A DNA stretch of 64,000 bases. Origin: Prevotella sp. GTDB taxonomy: Bacteria; Bacteroidota; Bacteroidia; Bacteroidales; Bacteroidaceae. The stretch covers positions 40,763 through 104,762 of the forward strand of contig JAFYDA010000001.1 of assembly GCA_017545045.1 (NCBI GenBank). The letters run 5' to 3'. The first letter of the stretch is position 1. Each line of letters opens with the position of its first letter. The translations under genes and the position numbers were made by a program. The notes under the pieces are model-generated. The model searched no databases, was not told the DNA's origin, and worked only from the letters and a program-made list of their open reading frames with translations. Positions 56,351-64,000 of the stretch are shown here, piece after piece.

Positions 56351-57937
56351 TCACTTGTCATACGCATGGACGGGATAGTCGATGGTGTAATGGAGGCCGC
56401 GGCACTCCTTGCGCTCCAGGGCCCAGCGGGTGATGAGATAGCCCACGTTGATCATATTGCGCAGCTCGCAGATGTCGCGGGTGGCACGAACGCGCTTGAA
56501 CAGGCGCTCGGTTTCCTCGTAGAGCATGTCTAAGCGGTCCCAGGCGCGGTGCAGGCGCAGGTCACTGCGCACAATGCCCACGTAGTTGGCCATAATCTGG
56601 TTCACCTCTCTGACCGATTGCGTAATGAGCACTTTCTCTTCGTTGGTCATCGTACCCTCGTCGTTCCACTCTGGCACGCGGTCGTTGAAGTCGTAGAGAT
56701 CGACGTGCTCCAACGAGTCGCGGGCTGCGGTTTCAGCATAGACGACGGCCTCGATCAGCGAGTTGGAGGCCAGTCGGTTGCCGCCGTGGAGTCCCGTGCA
56801 GGAGCACTCGCCGAGGGCGTAGAGCCGCTCAATGGAGGTCTGGCCGTTAAGGTCGACCTTGATGCCGCCGCACATGTAGTGGGCGGCGGGGCGCACGGGG
56901 ATGTAGTCCTGGGTGATGTCAACGCCCATCGAGAGGCACTTCTGGTAAATGTTCGGGAAGTGGTGGCGCGTCTCGGCCGCATCCTTGTGGGTGACGTCGA
57001 GACAGACGTGGTCCAGGCCGTGAATCTTCATCTCTTTGTCGATGGCGCGGGCCACGATGTCGCGTGGGGCTAATGAGAGCCGTTCGTCATACTTCTCCAT
57101 GAAGGTCTCGCCATTGGGCAGTTTCAAGATGCCACCATAGCCGCGCATGGCTTCTGTTATCAGGTAGGCGGGATGCGTCTCTTGAGGATTGTGGAGCACA
57201 GTGGGGTGGAACTGCACGAACTCCATGTCGGCCACCGTTCCCTTGGCACGGTAGACCATTGCAATACCGTCGCCCGTGGCGATGACGGGGTTCGAGGTCG
57301 TCAGATAGACGGCACCGCAGCCACCCGTACACATGACGGTGACTTTCGAGAGATAGGTGTCCACCTTCTCCGTATCGGGATTCAGCACGTAGGCACCGTA
57401 GCACTGGATGTGGGGGGAGCGCCGTGTCACGCGGACGCCCAAGTGGTGCTGCGTGATAATCTCCACGGCAAAATGGTTTTCTTTCACGGTGATATCCGGA
57501 TTGCTGCGCACGGCTTCCATCAGTCCCCGCTGTATCTCAGCACCGGTGTCGTCGGCATGGTGCAGGATGCGGAACTCGGAGTGACCGCCCTCGCGGTGCA
57601 GGTCGAACGTGCCGTCGTCCTTGCGGTCGAAGTTCACGCCCCACTCCACCAGTTCCTTGATTTGCTCCGGGGCCATGCGCACCACCTGTTCAACGGCAGC
57701 TCGGTCGCTGATATAGTCACCGGCAATCATCGTGTCCTCAATGTGCTTGTCGAAGTTGTCGACAGCCAGATTCGTCACCGATGCCACACCGCCTTGTGCG
57801 AACGACGTGTTGGCCTCGTCAAGCGATGTCTTGCATATCATACAAACCTTGCCTTTCTTGGCACGGGCTATCTTCAGTGCGTAACTCATACCGGCCACTC
57901 CGGCGCCGATAATGAGAAAATCATATTTATAAACCAT
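56351..57937 (-). CDS. nadB: L-aspartate oxidase NadB
   Basis: 528 residues. FAD site FLIIGAGVAGMSYAL, flavin-linked SFAQGGVASV, substrate motif HREGGHSEFRILHHADDTGA, and RPAAHYMCGGIKVD plus LYALGECSCTGLHGGNRLAS-NSLIEA. It oxidises L-aspartate to iminoaspartate for NAD synthesis. I chose ATG 57937 because the longer frame crosses the promoter. No nadA or nadC is visible here. Confidence 0.96.
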   Translation of the reverse strand: MVYKYDFLIIGAGVAGMSYALKIARAKKGKVCMICKTSLDEANTSFAQGGVASVTNLAVDNFDKHIEDTMIAGDYISDRAAVEQVVRMAPEQIKELVEWGVNFDRKDDGTFDLHREGGHSEFRILHHADDTGAEIQRGLMEAVRSNPDITVKENHFAVEIITQHHLGVRVTRRSPHIQCYGAYVLNPDTEKVDTYLSKVTVMCTGGCGAVYLTTSNPVIATGDGIAMVYRAKGTVADMEFVQFHPTVLHNPQETHPAYLITEAMRGYGGILKLPNGETFMEKYDERLSLAPRDIVARAIDKEMKIHGLDHVCLDVTHKDAAETRHHFPNIYQKCLSMGVDITQDYIPVRPAAHYMCGGIKVDLNGQTSIERLYALGECSCTGLHGGNRLASNSLIEAVVYAETAARDSLEHVDLYDFNDRVPEWNDEGTMTNEEKVLITQSVREVNQIMANYVGIVRSDLRLHRAWDRLDMLYEETERLFKRVRATRDICELRNMINVGYLITRWALERKECRGLHYTIDYPVHAYDK

Positions 57938-57958
57938 AAAAATCAGTTTAGACGCTGC

Positions 57959-57966
57959 AAAGATAA
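57959..57966 (-). promoter_or_regulatory. -7 box TATCTTTG for nadB
   Basis: Minus-strand TAnnTTTG match 22 bp upstream of nadB, divergent from the thiamine operon promoter. Confidence 0.5.
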
Positions 57967-57985
57967 TAAATTTTTTCACAGTTCC

Positions 57986-58017
57986 TTGCATGATTCTCTT
58001 TTTTTTTATACCTTTGC
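57986..58017 (+). promoter_or_regulatory. Promoter for the thiamine uptake operon
   Basis: CTTG (57986-57989), 20 bp, TACCTTTG (58010-58017). Transcription would start a few bases later, just before the riboswitch. Confidence 0.65.
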
Positions 58018-58028
58018 GCCCAGTTTTT

Positions 58029-58108
58029 CAAGGGGTGCTGCCTGTTGGCGGCTGAGATGATACCCTCTCAACCTGATTCGGATAATGCCGACGTAGGGAT
58101 GGAAAGTA
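58029..58108 (+). promoter_or_regulatory. TPP riboswitch (THI element)
   Basis: Carries the conserved blocks CAAGGGGTGCTG (P2 strand), GGCTGAGATGATACCCTC (J3-2/P3), CAACCTGATTCGGATAATGCC-like (P4/P5) and the closing GACGTAGGGATGGAAAG. This is the standard thiamine pyrophosphate aptamer; it should repress the downstream receptor and transporter when TPP is plentiful. The 60 nt between the aptamer and the ATG have no strong terminator, so control may be at translation start. Confidence 0.97.
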
Positions 58109-58167
58109 GTTATATCAACACAAGAATCCCCTTTACATTATTGATTAAATAAAGGCACAAAAGAAGT

Positions 58168-60444
58168 ATGAGAAAAATTGTCTTGCTAACTGCGCTGGCG
58201 TACACCATAGCCACACAGGCAGCTGAGCCGGTAGACTCGATGAAAACCGTTGACCTGCAGAACGTGCAGGTGATTTCTATCCGCGCCTCCAAGAAAACGC
58301 CGATGGCTTTTTCCGACTTGGACAAGAAGGCGCTGAGCCAAGTGAACTTCGGCAAGGACATTCCCTCGCTGTTGTCTATGACACCCAGTGTCACCATGTC
58401 GAGCGATGCCGGCACAGGGATTGGCTACACGGGCATCCACATCCGCGGCACAGACCCCACCCGCATCAACGTCACCGCCAATGGCATTCCCCTGAACGAC
58501 GGCGAATCGTCGCAGCTCTACTGGGTCAACCTGGGCGACTTCGCCAGCAGCGTGCAGTCGATGCAGATACAGCGCGGCGTGGGCACATCGACCAACGGTG
58601 CCGGATCCTTCGGCGCCACGGTGAACATGCAGACCGACAACCTCGGCACAGAGCCCTTTGCCACCCTCGACCTGAGCGGCGGCTCCTACTACACGCACAA
58701 AGAGACCTTCCGCTTCGGCACCGGCATGATGGGTGACCACTGGGCCGTGCAGGGCCGACTGTCGAACATCAGCTCAAAGGGCTATATCGACCGGGCCTCG
58801 ACGCAGTTGGGCTCCTACTTCCTGCAGGGCGGCTACTTCAGCGAAAGCACCGTAGTAAAACTCGTCACCTTCAACGGCCAGGAGAAGACCTACCACGCCT
58901 GGGACTACGCCTCGAAGGCCGACATGGAGAAATACGGACGGCGCTACAATCCCTGCGGCAAGTACACCGACGCCAACGGCAACCGCGCCTACTATGACAA
59001 CCAGACCGACAACTATCACCAGCAGCACTACCAGCTCATCTGGAACCAGGGCATCGGCAACAGGCTGAAGCTGAACGCCGCCCTCCACTACACCAAGGGC
59101 GACGGCTACTACGAGCAGTATAAGACAGACCAGAAGCTCTACAAATACTGGGCAAGCACGGTGAAGGGCGAACGGAGCGACGTCATCCGCCAGAAGCGTA
59201 TGGACAACGACTTCTACGGTGCCGTGGCCTCACTCAACTACGATGACAACCGGCGGCTGGCCTACAGCATCGGCGGTGCCTTGAACAAGTACGACGGCGA
59301 CCACTTCGGCAAGCTCGTCTGGGTGCGCACGCCCGGCACGCAGACCATCAATCCCAACAGTACCTATTACGACAACAACGCCAAGAAGACCGACGGTAAC
59401 GTCTACGGCAAGCTGACCTACCAGCTGCTGCACGGACTGTCGGGCTATGCTGACGTGCAGTATCGCCACGTGGATTACAAGTCGACAGGCTCGTCGCAGG
59501 AGTTCAACGGCGTGGGCGACCAGGTGCCCTTGGACTTCGACGTCAAGTACGACTTCTTCAACCCCAAGGCCGGCCTGATTTACCTGATTGACGACCGACA
59601 GACGGTCTATGCCTCGTATGCCATCGCCCACAAGGAACCTACCCGCAACGATTTCGAGGACATGCTGGCCGAGGCCGACGGCGTGGAGCCCAAGTCCGAG
59701 CGGCTGAACGACCTCGAAGTGGGCTACCGCTACGAGTCGCCCCTCTTCGCAGCCGGTCTGAACTTCTACTACATGGACTACAAGAACCAGTTCGTGCTGA
59801 CCGGCGCCCAGGACACCAACGGCGAGATGATAGCCCGCAACATCGACAAGAGCTACCGCTTGGGCGTTGAGCTGACGGCCGCCCTGCGTCCCTTCCGGGG
59901 ATTCGAGTGGAACGTCAACGCCACGTGGAGCCGCAACCGTGCGAAGGACATGCTGCTGAACGTCATCGACCCCGACACCTGGGACGCCGCACAGGTCAAC
60001 ATGGGGGATACGCCCCTGGCCTTCTCGCCCGACTGGATTGTCAACAACACCCTGCGTTATGAGTACAAGGGTCTGTCGGCCAGCCTCATGACCAAATACG
60101 TGAGCAAGCAGTACATGACAAACTCAGGCTTCGACTATTACCTGGACGAGGACAACGGCAACTCACAGGTCAGCGCCGTCATCGACGCCTACTGCACGAC
60201 CGACCTCGACGTGAGCTACACCTTCCGACTGCGCTCGCTGAAGAGCATCACCGTGGGCTGCACCGTCTACAACCTCCTGAACCATGAGTACGAGTCGAAC
60301 GGCTCCTGCGGCATCAACTTCAGGAAAGACACCAACGGCAACGTCGTGCCTTTCAGCAACAACGCCAAGTATTTCTATTCGTGGGCCACCTTCTCGGCAC
60401 AGGCGCCTATCCATGCCCTGGCACATGTGTCACTGAACTTCTAA
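58168..60444 (+). CDS. TonB-dependent outer-membrane receptor, thiamine uptake (OMthi-type)
   Basis: 758 residues. Signal peptide MRKIVLLTALAYTIATQAAE; a TonB-box-like region; plug with SLLSMTPSVTMSSDAGTGIG-YTGIHIRGTDP and QIQRGVGTSTNGAGSFGATVNM; barrel to the C-terminal LAHVSLNF. Shorter than SusC proteins and with no SusD partner. The TPP riboswitch upstream and pnuT downstream mark it as the thiamine receptor known in Bacteroides; ligand assigned from context. pnuT follows after 3 bp. Confidence 0.92.
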   Translation: MRKIVLLTALAYTIATQAAEPVDSMKTVDLQNVQVISIRASKKTPMAFSDLDKKALSQVNFGKDIPSLLSMTPSVTMSSDAGTGIGYTGIHIRGTDPTRINVTANGIPLNDGESSQLYWVNLGDFASSVQSMQIQRGVGTSTNGAGSFGATVNMQTDNLGTEPFATLDLSGGSYYTHKETFRFGTGMMGDHWAVQGRLSNISSKGYIDRASTQLGSYFLQGGYFSESTVVKLVTFNGQEKTYHAWDYASKADMEKYGRRYNPCGKYTDANGNRAYYDNQTDNYHQQHYQLIWNQGIGNRLKLNAALHYTKGDGYYEQYKTDQKLYKYWASTVKGERSDVIRQKRMDNDFYGAVASLNYDDNRRLAYSIGGALNKYDGDHFGKLVWVRTPGTQTINPNSTYYDNNAKKTDGNVYGKLTYQLLHGLSGYADVQYRHVDYKSTGSSQEFNGVGDQVPLDFDVKYDFFNPKAGLIYLIDDRQTVYASYAIAHKEPTRNDFEDMLAEADGVEPKSERLNDLEVGYRYESPLFAAGLNFYYMDYKNQFVLTGAQDTNGEMIARNIDKSYRLGVELTAALRPFRGFEWNVNATWSRNRAKDMLLNVIDPDTWDAAQVNMGDTPLAFSPDWIVNNTLRYEYKGLSASLMTKYVSKQYMTNSGFDYYLDEDNGNSQVSAVIDAYCTTDLDVSYTFRLRSLKSITVGCTVYNLLNHEYESNGSCGINFRKDTNGNVVPFSNNAKYFYSWATFSAQAPIHALAHVSLNF

Positions 60445-60447
60445 GAC

Positions 60448-61026
60448 ATGACCGACTTCATCATAGCCCACTGGCTCGACATCACGACCACTGTCCTGGG
60501 GCTGGCCTACATACTCTTAGAGTACAAGGCCAGCATCTGGATGTGGGCCGTCGGGTTCGCCATGCAGGCACTTGGCATCGTGCTCTACTACCAGAAAGGG
60601 CTTTATGCCGACTGCGGCATGGAGTTCTACTACCTGTCGATGACTGTCTACGGCTGGTGGCGCTGGGTGCGCGGCACGTCGGCAAAGCAGACGCTGCCTG
60701 TTCGTCACTTCCCCCGCCGCCTCATCCTGCCCTGGCTGCTGATCATCGGCACGGTGTGGGCTGTCATCTATTGGCTATTGGTGACTTTCACCAATTCCAA
60801 CGTTCCCCTGGCCGACTCGTTCACCACGGCACTGAGCATCGTCGGCATCTGGGCACTGGCGCATAAGTACCTGGAACAGTGGTTTATATGGATTGCCGTC
60901 GACGTGGTCACATCGGCACTTTACTTCTATAAAGACATCCCCTTCAAGGCCTCACTTTACGCTCTTTATGTGATTATAGCAATTTTTGGCTATCTGAAAT
61001 GGCGGAAAATGATAATTAATTCGTAA
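60448..61026 (+). CDS. pnuT: PnuC/PnuT family transporter, probable thiamine carrier PnuT
   Basis: 192 residues with about seven helices. The PnuC-family wording AIVLYYQKGLYADCGMEFYY-style and VYGWWRWVRG is clear. PnuC carries nicotinamide riboside; the branch linked to TPP riboswitches carries thiamine. Its place in this operon supports thiamine, moved from the periplasm into the cell. Confidence 0.88.
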   Translation: MTDFIIAHWLDITTTVLGLAYILLEYKASIWMWAVGFAMQALGIVLYYQKGLYADCGMEFYYLSMTVYGWWRWVRGTSAKQTLPVRHFPRRLILPWLLIIGTVWAVIYWLLVTFTNSNVPLADSFTTALSIVGIWALAHKYLEQWFIWIAVDVVTSALYFYKDIPFKASLYALYVIIAIFGYLKWRKMIINS

Positions 61027-61031
61027 CTTTG
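61024..61031 (+). promoter_or_regulatory. -7 box TAACTTTG for the PfkB kinase gene
   Basis: A TAnnTTTG match overlapping the last codon of pnuT and 18 bp before the ATG at 61050; the kinase can thus be made apart from the riboswitch transcript. Confidence 0.55.
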
Positions 61032-61049
61032 CAGCCTAAACCGTAAAAT

Positions 61050-61985
61050 ATGCGCAAAGTTATCGGAATAGGCGAGACCGTTCTCGACATTATATTCAAG
61101 GGCAACCAGCCCATTCAAGCCGTTCCCGGCGGGTCGGCCTTCAATTCAGTGATTTCCCTGGGCCGCGCCGGCGTGCCCACCATGTTTATCAGTGAAGCCG
61201 GCAACGACCGCGTAGGGCGTCAGGTCATTGACTATTTAGAGCAGAACGGCGTCGATGCCTCACGCGTCTGCGTGTTCCCTGAGTCGAAGTCGCCTCTCTC
61301 GCTGGCCTTCCTCGACGAGCAGAACAATGCTGAATACATCTTCTACAAGGACCATCCGCACGACAAGCTTGACTTCACCTATCCCGACATCCAGCGCGAC
61401 GACGTGGTACTCTTCGGTTCGTTCTTCGCCATCAACCCCGTGGTGCGGCCACAGGTGCACGCCTTCCTGGAGTATGCCCGTCAGCACGGCGCTATCCTCT
61501 ACTACGACGTCAACTACCGTGCCTCCCACCGCAACGACCTGGTGAAGGTGATGCCCAACCTGCTTGAGAACTTCGAGCTGGCCGACATCCTGCGCGGCTC
61601 GAACGAGGACTTTGACGTGATGTACGGCAAGAAGGATGCCGACAGCATCTATCGCAGCGAGATTTCCTTCTACACCAAAAAATTCATCTACACCTGCGGA
61701 GCCAAGCCCGTCGAGCTGAGAGCCGACGGCGGCTTGTGCAAGCAGTACCCCGTGACGCCCACTGAGACCGTCAGCACCATCGGCGCCGGCGACAACTTCA
61801 ATGCGGGCTTCGTCTACGGACTTATCCACTACGGTGTCACGCGCTCCGACATCGACGCTGGACTCACCGAGCAGCAGTGGGATCGTCTGATAGCCTGTGC
61901 ACAGGCCTTCTCGGCCAACTGTTGCCGCAGTCTGAGCAACTGCATCGACCACGACTTCGCAGCATCATTAAAGAACACTTTTTAG
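61050..61985 (+). CDS. PfkB family sugar kinase (fructokinase-like)
   Basis: 311 residues. N-terminal GIGETVLDI and AVPGGSAFNSVISLGRAGVP, and the C-terminal catalytic motif TIGAGDNFNAGF with the base Asp, are the two PfkB signatures. It phosphorylates a sugar, probably fructose or a related ketose, with ATP. Thiamine operons of Bacteroides usually hold a thiamine pyrophosphokinase here; this protein is not one. It has its own promoter box, so the link to thiamine is probably only position. Confidence 0.85.
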   Translation: MRKVIGIGETVLDIIFKGNQPIQAVPGGSAFNSVISLGRAGVPTMFISEAGNDRVGRQVIDYLEQNGVDASRVCVFPESKSPLSLAFLDEQNNAEYIFYKDHPHDKLDFTYPDIQRDDVVLFGSFFAINPVVRPQVHAFLEYARQHGAILYYDVNYRASHRNDLVKVMPNLLENFELADILRGSNEDFDVMYGKKDADSIYRSEISFYTKKFIYTCGAKPVELRADGGLCKQYPVTPTETVSTIGAGDNFNAGFVYGLIHYGVTRSDIDAGLTEQQWDRLIACAQAFSANCCRSLSNCIDHDFAASLKNTF

Positions 61986-61997
61986 TTCTGAGTCCTC

Positions 61998-62013
61998 CGT
62001 GCCTCTGTGGTGA
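61998..62013. repeat. Partial copy of the 'CACCACAGAGGCAC' dispersed repeat
   Basis: GTGCCTCTGTGGTGAG is the reverse complement of the CTCACCACAGAGGCAC seen at 33568. It lies just after the PfkB kinase stop. Confidence 0.65.
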
Positions 62014-62039
62014 GTAAAACAGGAGTCTTTCCAGAAAAT

Positions 62040-62108
62040 TCCCACAGCCTGGGACAAATGTCCCACAGCCTGGGACAAACTTCCCAGGGCCTGGAACAAA
62101 TATGCGGC
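62040..62108. repeat. Triple palindrome repeat, 21-bp period (copy 3)
   Basis: Palindromes TCCCACAGCCTGGGA (62040 and 62061) and TCCCAGGGCCTGGAA (62082), 21 bp apart, then CAAATATGCGGC. It sits between the PfkB kinase and its terminator. Confidence 0.85.
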
Positions 62109-62155
62109 TCATGATGCTGCTCACGACTGCCACGACGGCGATGACCACGATTTAG

Positions 62156-62198
62156 GCGGGCGAAGAAGGCAAATCGAAGCTTCTTTCGCCCGCTTTTT
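62156..62198 (+). terminator. Terminator of the thiamine/PfkB unit
   Basis: Stem GCGGGCGAAGAA (62156-62167) with TTCTTTCGCCCGC (62181-62193), 13-nt loop, then TTTTT. Confidence 0.88.
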
Positions 62199-62242
62199 GC
62201 ATCTTTAACGGGCAAAAAGAACAATAATTGAAAATAAATGTG

Positions 62243-62250
62243 TAATTTTG
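62243..62250 (+). promoter_or_regulatory. -7 box TAATTTTG for the sialate esterase-like gene
   Basis: A TAnnTTTG match 16 bp before the ATG at 62267, giving a very short leader. Confidence 0.5.
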
Positions 62251-62266
62251 TACCCGATAAAGATAA

Positions 62267-63724
62267 ATGAAGAAACGTATCTTATTTTCGATAGTACTGG
62301 TGATGCTGGCCGTCGGCCTTGAGGCTAAGGTGAGGCTGCCGCATATCATCGGTGACAACATGGTGATACAACAGCAGACCGAAGTCCGTCTGTGGGGATG
62401 GGCTAAGGCCGGTAAGACGGTGAAGGTGAGTACCTCGTGGAGCGATGAGACGGTCAGCGCCAAAGTCGGCAACGACGGCAAGTGGTTGGTGAAGGTCAAG
62501 ACACCCAAGGCCAGTTATGACGCCCTGACCATCACCTTCGACGACGGTGAGCCGTTGACTGTCCGCAACGTCGTCAGCGGAGAAGTCTGGGTGTGTGCAG
62601 GCCAGTCGAACATGGAGATGCCGGTGAAGGGTTTCGGCATGTGTCCCGTGAAGGACTACAACCACCATGTGTTGGATGCCGCGAACTCGAAAGGTGTACG
62701 CAGCGTGAAGATCCCCAGTGTGATGCGTAGTGAGCCCCAGGAGGATGCTCTGTGCGAGTGGCGCCAGTGTTCGCCGAAGACCGTCGGAGACTTCTCGGCC
62801 ACCGGTTACTTCTTTGCCCGTCTGCTGAGCCGTACCCTCGACATCCCCGTGGGTATTATTGAAGCTAACAAAGGAGGCACACGCGTAGAGAGCTGGCTGA
62901 CGAAGGAGAATCTGCAGAAATACACCTCCGACCCCACGGACTCTGTGGAGATCTGTAAGAAATGGTCTGAGTGGGACTATCACCGCTGTCTGCTCTGGGG
63001 CAACGGCACCTTCAATCCCATCCTGAATTACACCGTCAAAGGCATCCTCTATTATCAGGGCTGTTCGAACGTGGGTGATCCCGGTGACCAGTATTCGGAG
63101 CGGCTGAAGATCCTGGTGGATCAGTGGAGGAGTCAGTTCGGACTCGGTGAGATTCCCTTCTACTTCGTACAGATTGCCCCGTGGGCCTACGACGACGGCA
63201 ATGTTGACGCCATCAGCGGTGCCCTGCTCCGCGAACAACAGTGGAAGGCCGCACAGGTGATTCCCAACAGCAGTCTTGTCTGCACCAACGACCTCGTCTA
63301 CCCCTATGAATACTCGCAGATCCATCCCACCCAGAAGCAGCCCGTAGGCGAACGCCTGGCCTTTACGGCACTGAACCGCGACTACGGTTTTGAGACCATC
63401 CAGTATAAGAGTTCGTCGTATAAGGACATGACCGTCAAAGGCGACACCATCCTGATTCACACGCAGGACAACTATTGGTGCGACGCGCCCTTCGAGCAGA
63501 TGGAAGGTTTTGAGATTGCCGGAGAGGACAAAGTATTCTATCCCGCCGAGGCCCGCCACTTCTGGCAGCCTGGTGGCGGCTATTGGGACGAAGCCATCAT
63601 GGTCACCTCGCCGAAGGTGAAGAAACCCGTGGCTGTACGCTATTGTTTTAAGAACTTCCAGATTGGCAACGTGAAGAACGGAGGCAACATGCCCCTCTTC
63701 CCGTTCCGTACTGACAATTGGTGA
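62267..63724 (+). CDS. Sialate O-acetylesterase-like SGNH esterase
   Basis: 485 residues. Signal peptide MKKRILFSIVLVMLAVGLEA; an N-terminal beta-sandwich (LPHIIGDNMVIQQQTEVRLW-GWA); the SGNH block CAGQSNMEMP with the nucleophile Ser; YYQGCSNVGD (Gly/Asn block); and SQIHPTQKQPVGERLA (His block). Family enzymes release acetyl groups from 9-O-acetyl sialic acids or from acetylated xylan or pectin; the substrate is not set by sequence. It lies alone with its own promoter. No terminator was found after it. Confidence 0.88.
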   Translation: MKKRILFSIVLVMLAVGLEAKVRLPHIIGDNMVIQQQTEVRLWGWAKAGKTVKVSTSWSDETVSAKVGNDGKWLVKVKTPKASYDALTITFDDGEPLTVRNVVSGEVWVCAGQSNMEMPVKGFGMCPVKDYNHHVLDAANSKGVRSVKIPSVMRSEPQEDALCEWRQCSPKTVGDFSATGYFFARLLSRTLDIPVGIIEANKGGTRVESWLTKENLQKYTSDPTDSVEICKKWSEWDYHRCLLWGNGTFNPILNYTVKGILYYQGCSNVGDPGDQYSERLKILVDQWRSQFGLGEIPFYFVQIAPWAYDDGNVDAISGALLREQQWKAAQVIPNSSLVCTNDLVYPYEYSQIHPTQKQPVGERLAFTALNRDYGFETIQYKSSSYKDMTVKGDTILIHTQDNYWCDAPFEQMEGFEIAGEDKVFYPAEARHFWQPGGGYWDEAIMVTSPKVKKPVAVRYCFKNFQIGNVKNGGNMPLFPFRTDNW

Positions 63725-63820
63725 AGAATTCATGTGGAAGTGTTTTTAGGTTTTGTAAATAAAATGCTTGAAAATTCACGTTAAGCTCTTAAATTTTATC
63801 GTTAATTGAAAAAAAAGTTG

Positions 63821-63828
63821 TACCTTTG
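63821..63828 (+). promoter_or_regulatory. -7 box TACCTTTG before the structured leader
   Basis: A TAnnTTTG match; transcription would begin near 63835 and run off the window edge. No TTTG at -33. Confidence 0.5.
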
Positions 63829-64000
63829 CAGCCGAAAGGCTGCGAAAGGCTACGGGTAGGCGACCAACGGTCGGGAATGACTGCTCACGCTCGGCAATTG
63901 ATGCAAGCATCATTGCTCTCGCTTAACCGCAGTTGTGCGGCGTGAACGCCGCTAAAGCGATAAAGCAGGAGACATGTGACAAACGTTGTTCTCCTTTCGC
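63828..64000 (+). promoter_or_regulatory. Structured leader / attenuator-like RNA, cut by the window edge
   Basis: Consecutive hairpins: GCAGCC-GAAA-GGCTGC (63828-63843), CGACC-AAC-GGTCG (63861-63873), GCAATTGATGC/GCATCATTGC (63894-63916), CCGCA-GTTG-TGCGG (63927-63940), GCGGCG-TGAA-CGCCGC (63937-63952) and AGGAGA/TCTCCT (63967-63995). The CCGCA and GCGGCG hairpins share TGCGG, so only one can form at a time. A 22-codon ORF ends inside the second of them. This is the plan of a translation-coupled attenuator or a structured ncRNA; the downstream gene is outside the window. Confidence 0.5.
63877..63945 (+). CDS. 22-codon leader-peptide candidate
   Basis: Reads MTAHARQLMQASLLSLNRSC then AA and TGA. 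The stop lies in the loop of the GCGGCG/CGCCGC hairpin. It is Leu-rich (four Leu) with one Arg pair, so it may sense an amino acid or ribosome speed. No database match is claimed. Confidence 0.4.
   Translation: MTAHARQLMQASLLSLNRSCAA

Noticed and set aside
62282-63733. 483-residue minus-strand frame over the esterase gene
   Set aside because: Complete overlap with a gene that has a signal peptide and SGNH blocks; no motif on the minus strand.
63828-64000. tmRNA or group II intron 5' end
   Set aside because: No tRNA-like ends or tag-peptide codons, and no clear GUGYG start with domain I features.

Overview
The window looks like a chromosomal segment from a Bacteroidota member, most likely Prevotellaceae. 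Evidence: two SusC/SusD pairs, a MurF-Alr fusion, a fucokinase/GDP-fucose pyrophosphorylase fusion (Fkp), a GSCFA-domain protein, DUF3822 next to rsmD, a TPP riboswitch in front of a TonB receptor plus PnuT, and about a dozen TAnnTTTG promoter boxes, several with an upstream TTTG-like box about 20 bp away. No tRNA, rRNA, CRISPR array, insertion sequence or phage gene was seen.

Layout. 1-3.4 kb: the 3' end of a giant surface repeat protein (Tyr/Phe-Gly-Gly-Gly repeats) and a nitroreductase. 3.4-7.4 kb: a uronate operon (orphan PTS-type EIIC, a KduI with a signal peptide, an ExuT-like MFS carrier). 7.5-16.3 kb: an M6 protease, then a GSCFA protein / large MG2-type surface protein / MurF-Alr operon. 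16.5-19.9 kb: an ABC permease, its ATPase and a TMEM43-like protein. 20-28.6 kb: a two-domain rhamnogalacturonan acetylesterase, TadA, then YfhO / Fkp / HAD-lipoprotein. 28.6-33.6 kb: a GH115 alpha-glucuronidase broken by one extra copy of a 7-bp repeat, and a secreted beta-helix protein with a glycine-rich tail plus a small secreted partner. 34-50.5 kb: one long operon of three fasciclin-domain lipoproteins and two SusC/SusD pairs, with no enzyme and no regulator. 50.7-58 kb: DUF3822-RsmD, and a nadB-dnaG-queD-queE-cls run. 58-62 kb: a riboswitch-controlled thiamine uptake operon and a PfkB kinase. 62.3-63.7 kb: a sialate O-acetylesterase-like enzyme. 63.8-64 kb: an attenuator-like structured leader with a 22-codon ORF.

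How it fits together. The accessory genes point to a glycan forager: pectin-derived uronates (KduI, carriers, rhamnogalacturonan acetylesterase), glucuronoxylan (GH115, now broken), acetylated sugars and fucose. The fasciclin/SusCD operon is the best candidate for an uncharacterised system: duplicated outer-membrane uptake machinery with adhesin-like lipoproteins.

Two families of short dispersed repeats run through the window. One is a run of three 21-bp-spaced palindromes found at three intergenic sites. The other, built on the heptamer GAGTGAA and the 14-mer AATTTGCTACCGCC, has landed in frame inside coding genes (MurF-Alr and a small secreted protein; a related AT-rich type in the GSCFA protein) and out of frame in GH115. 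Function assignments rest on motif recognition only; no database search was run.
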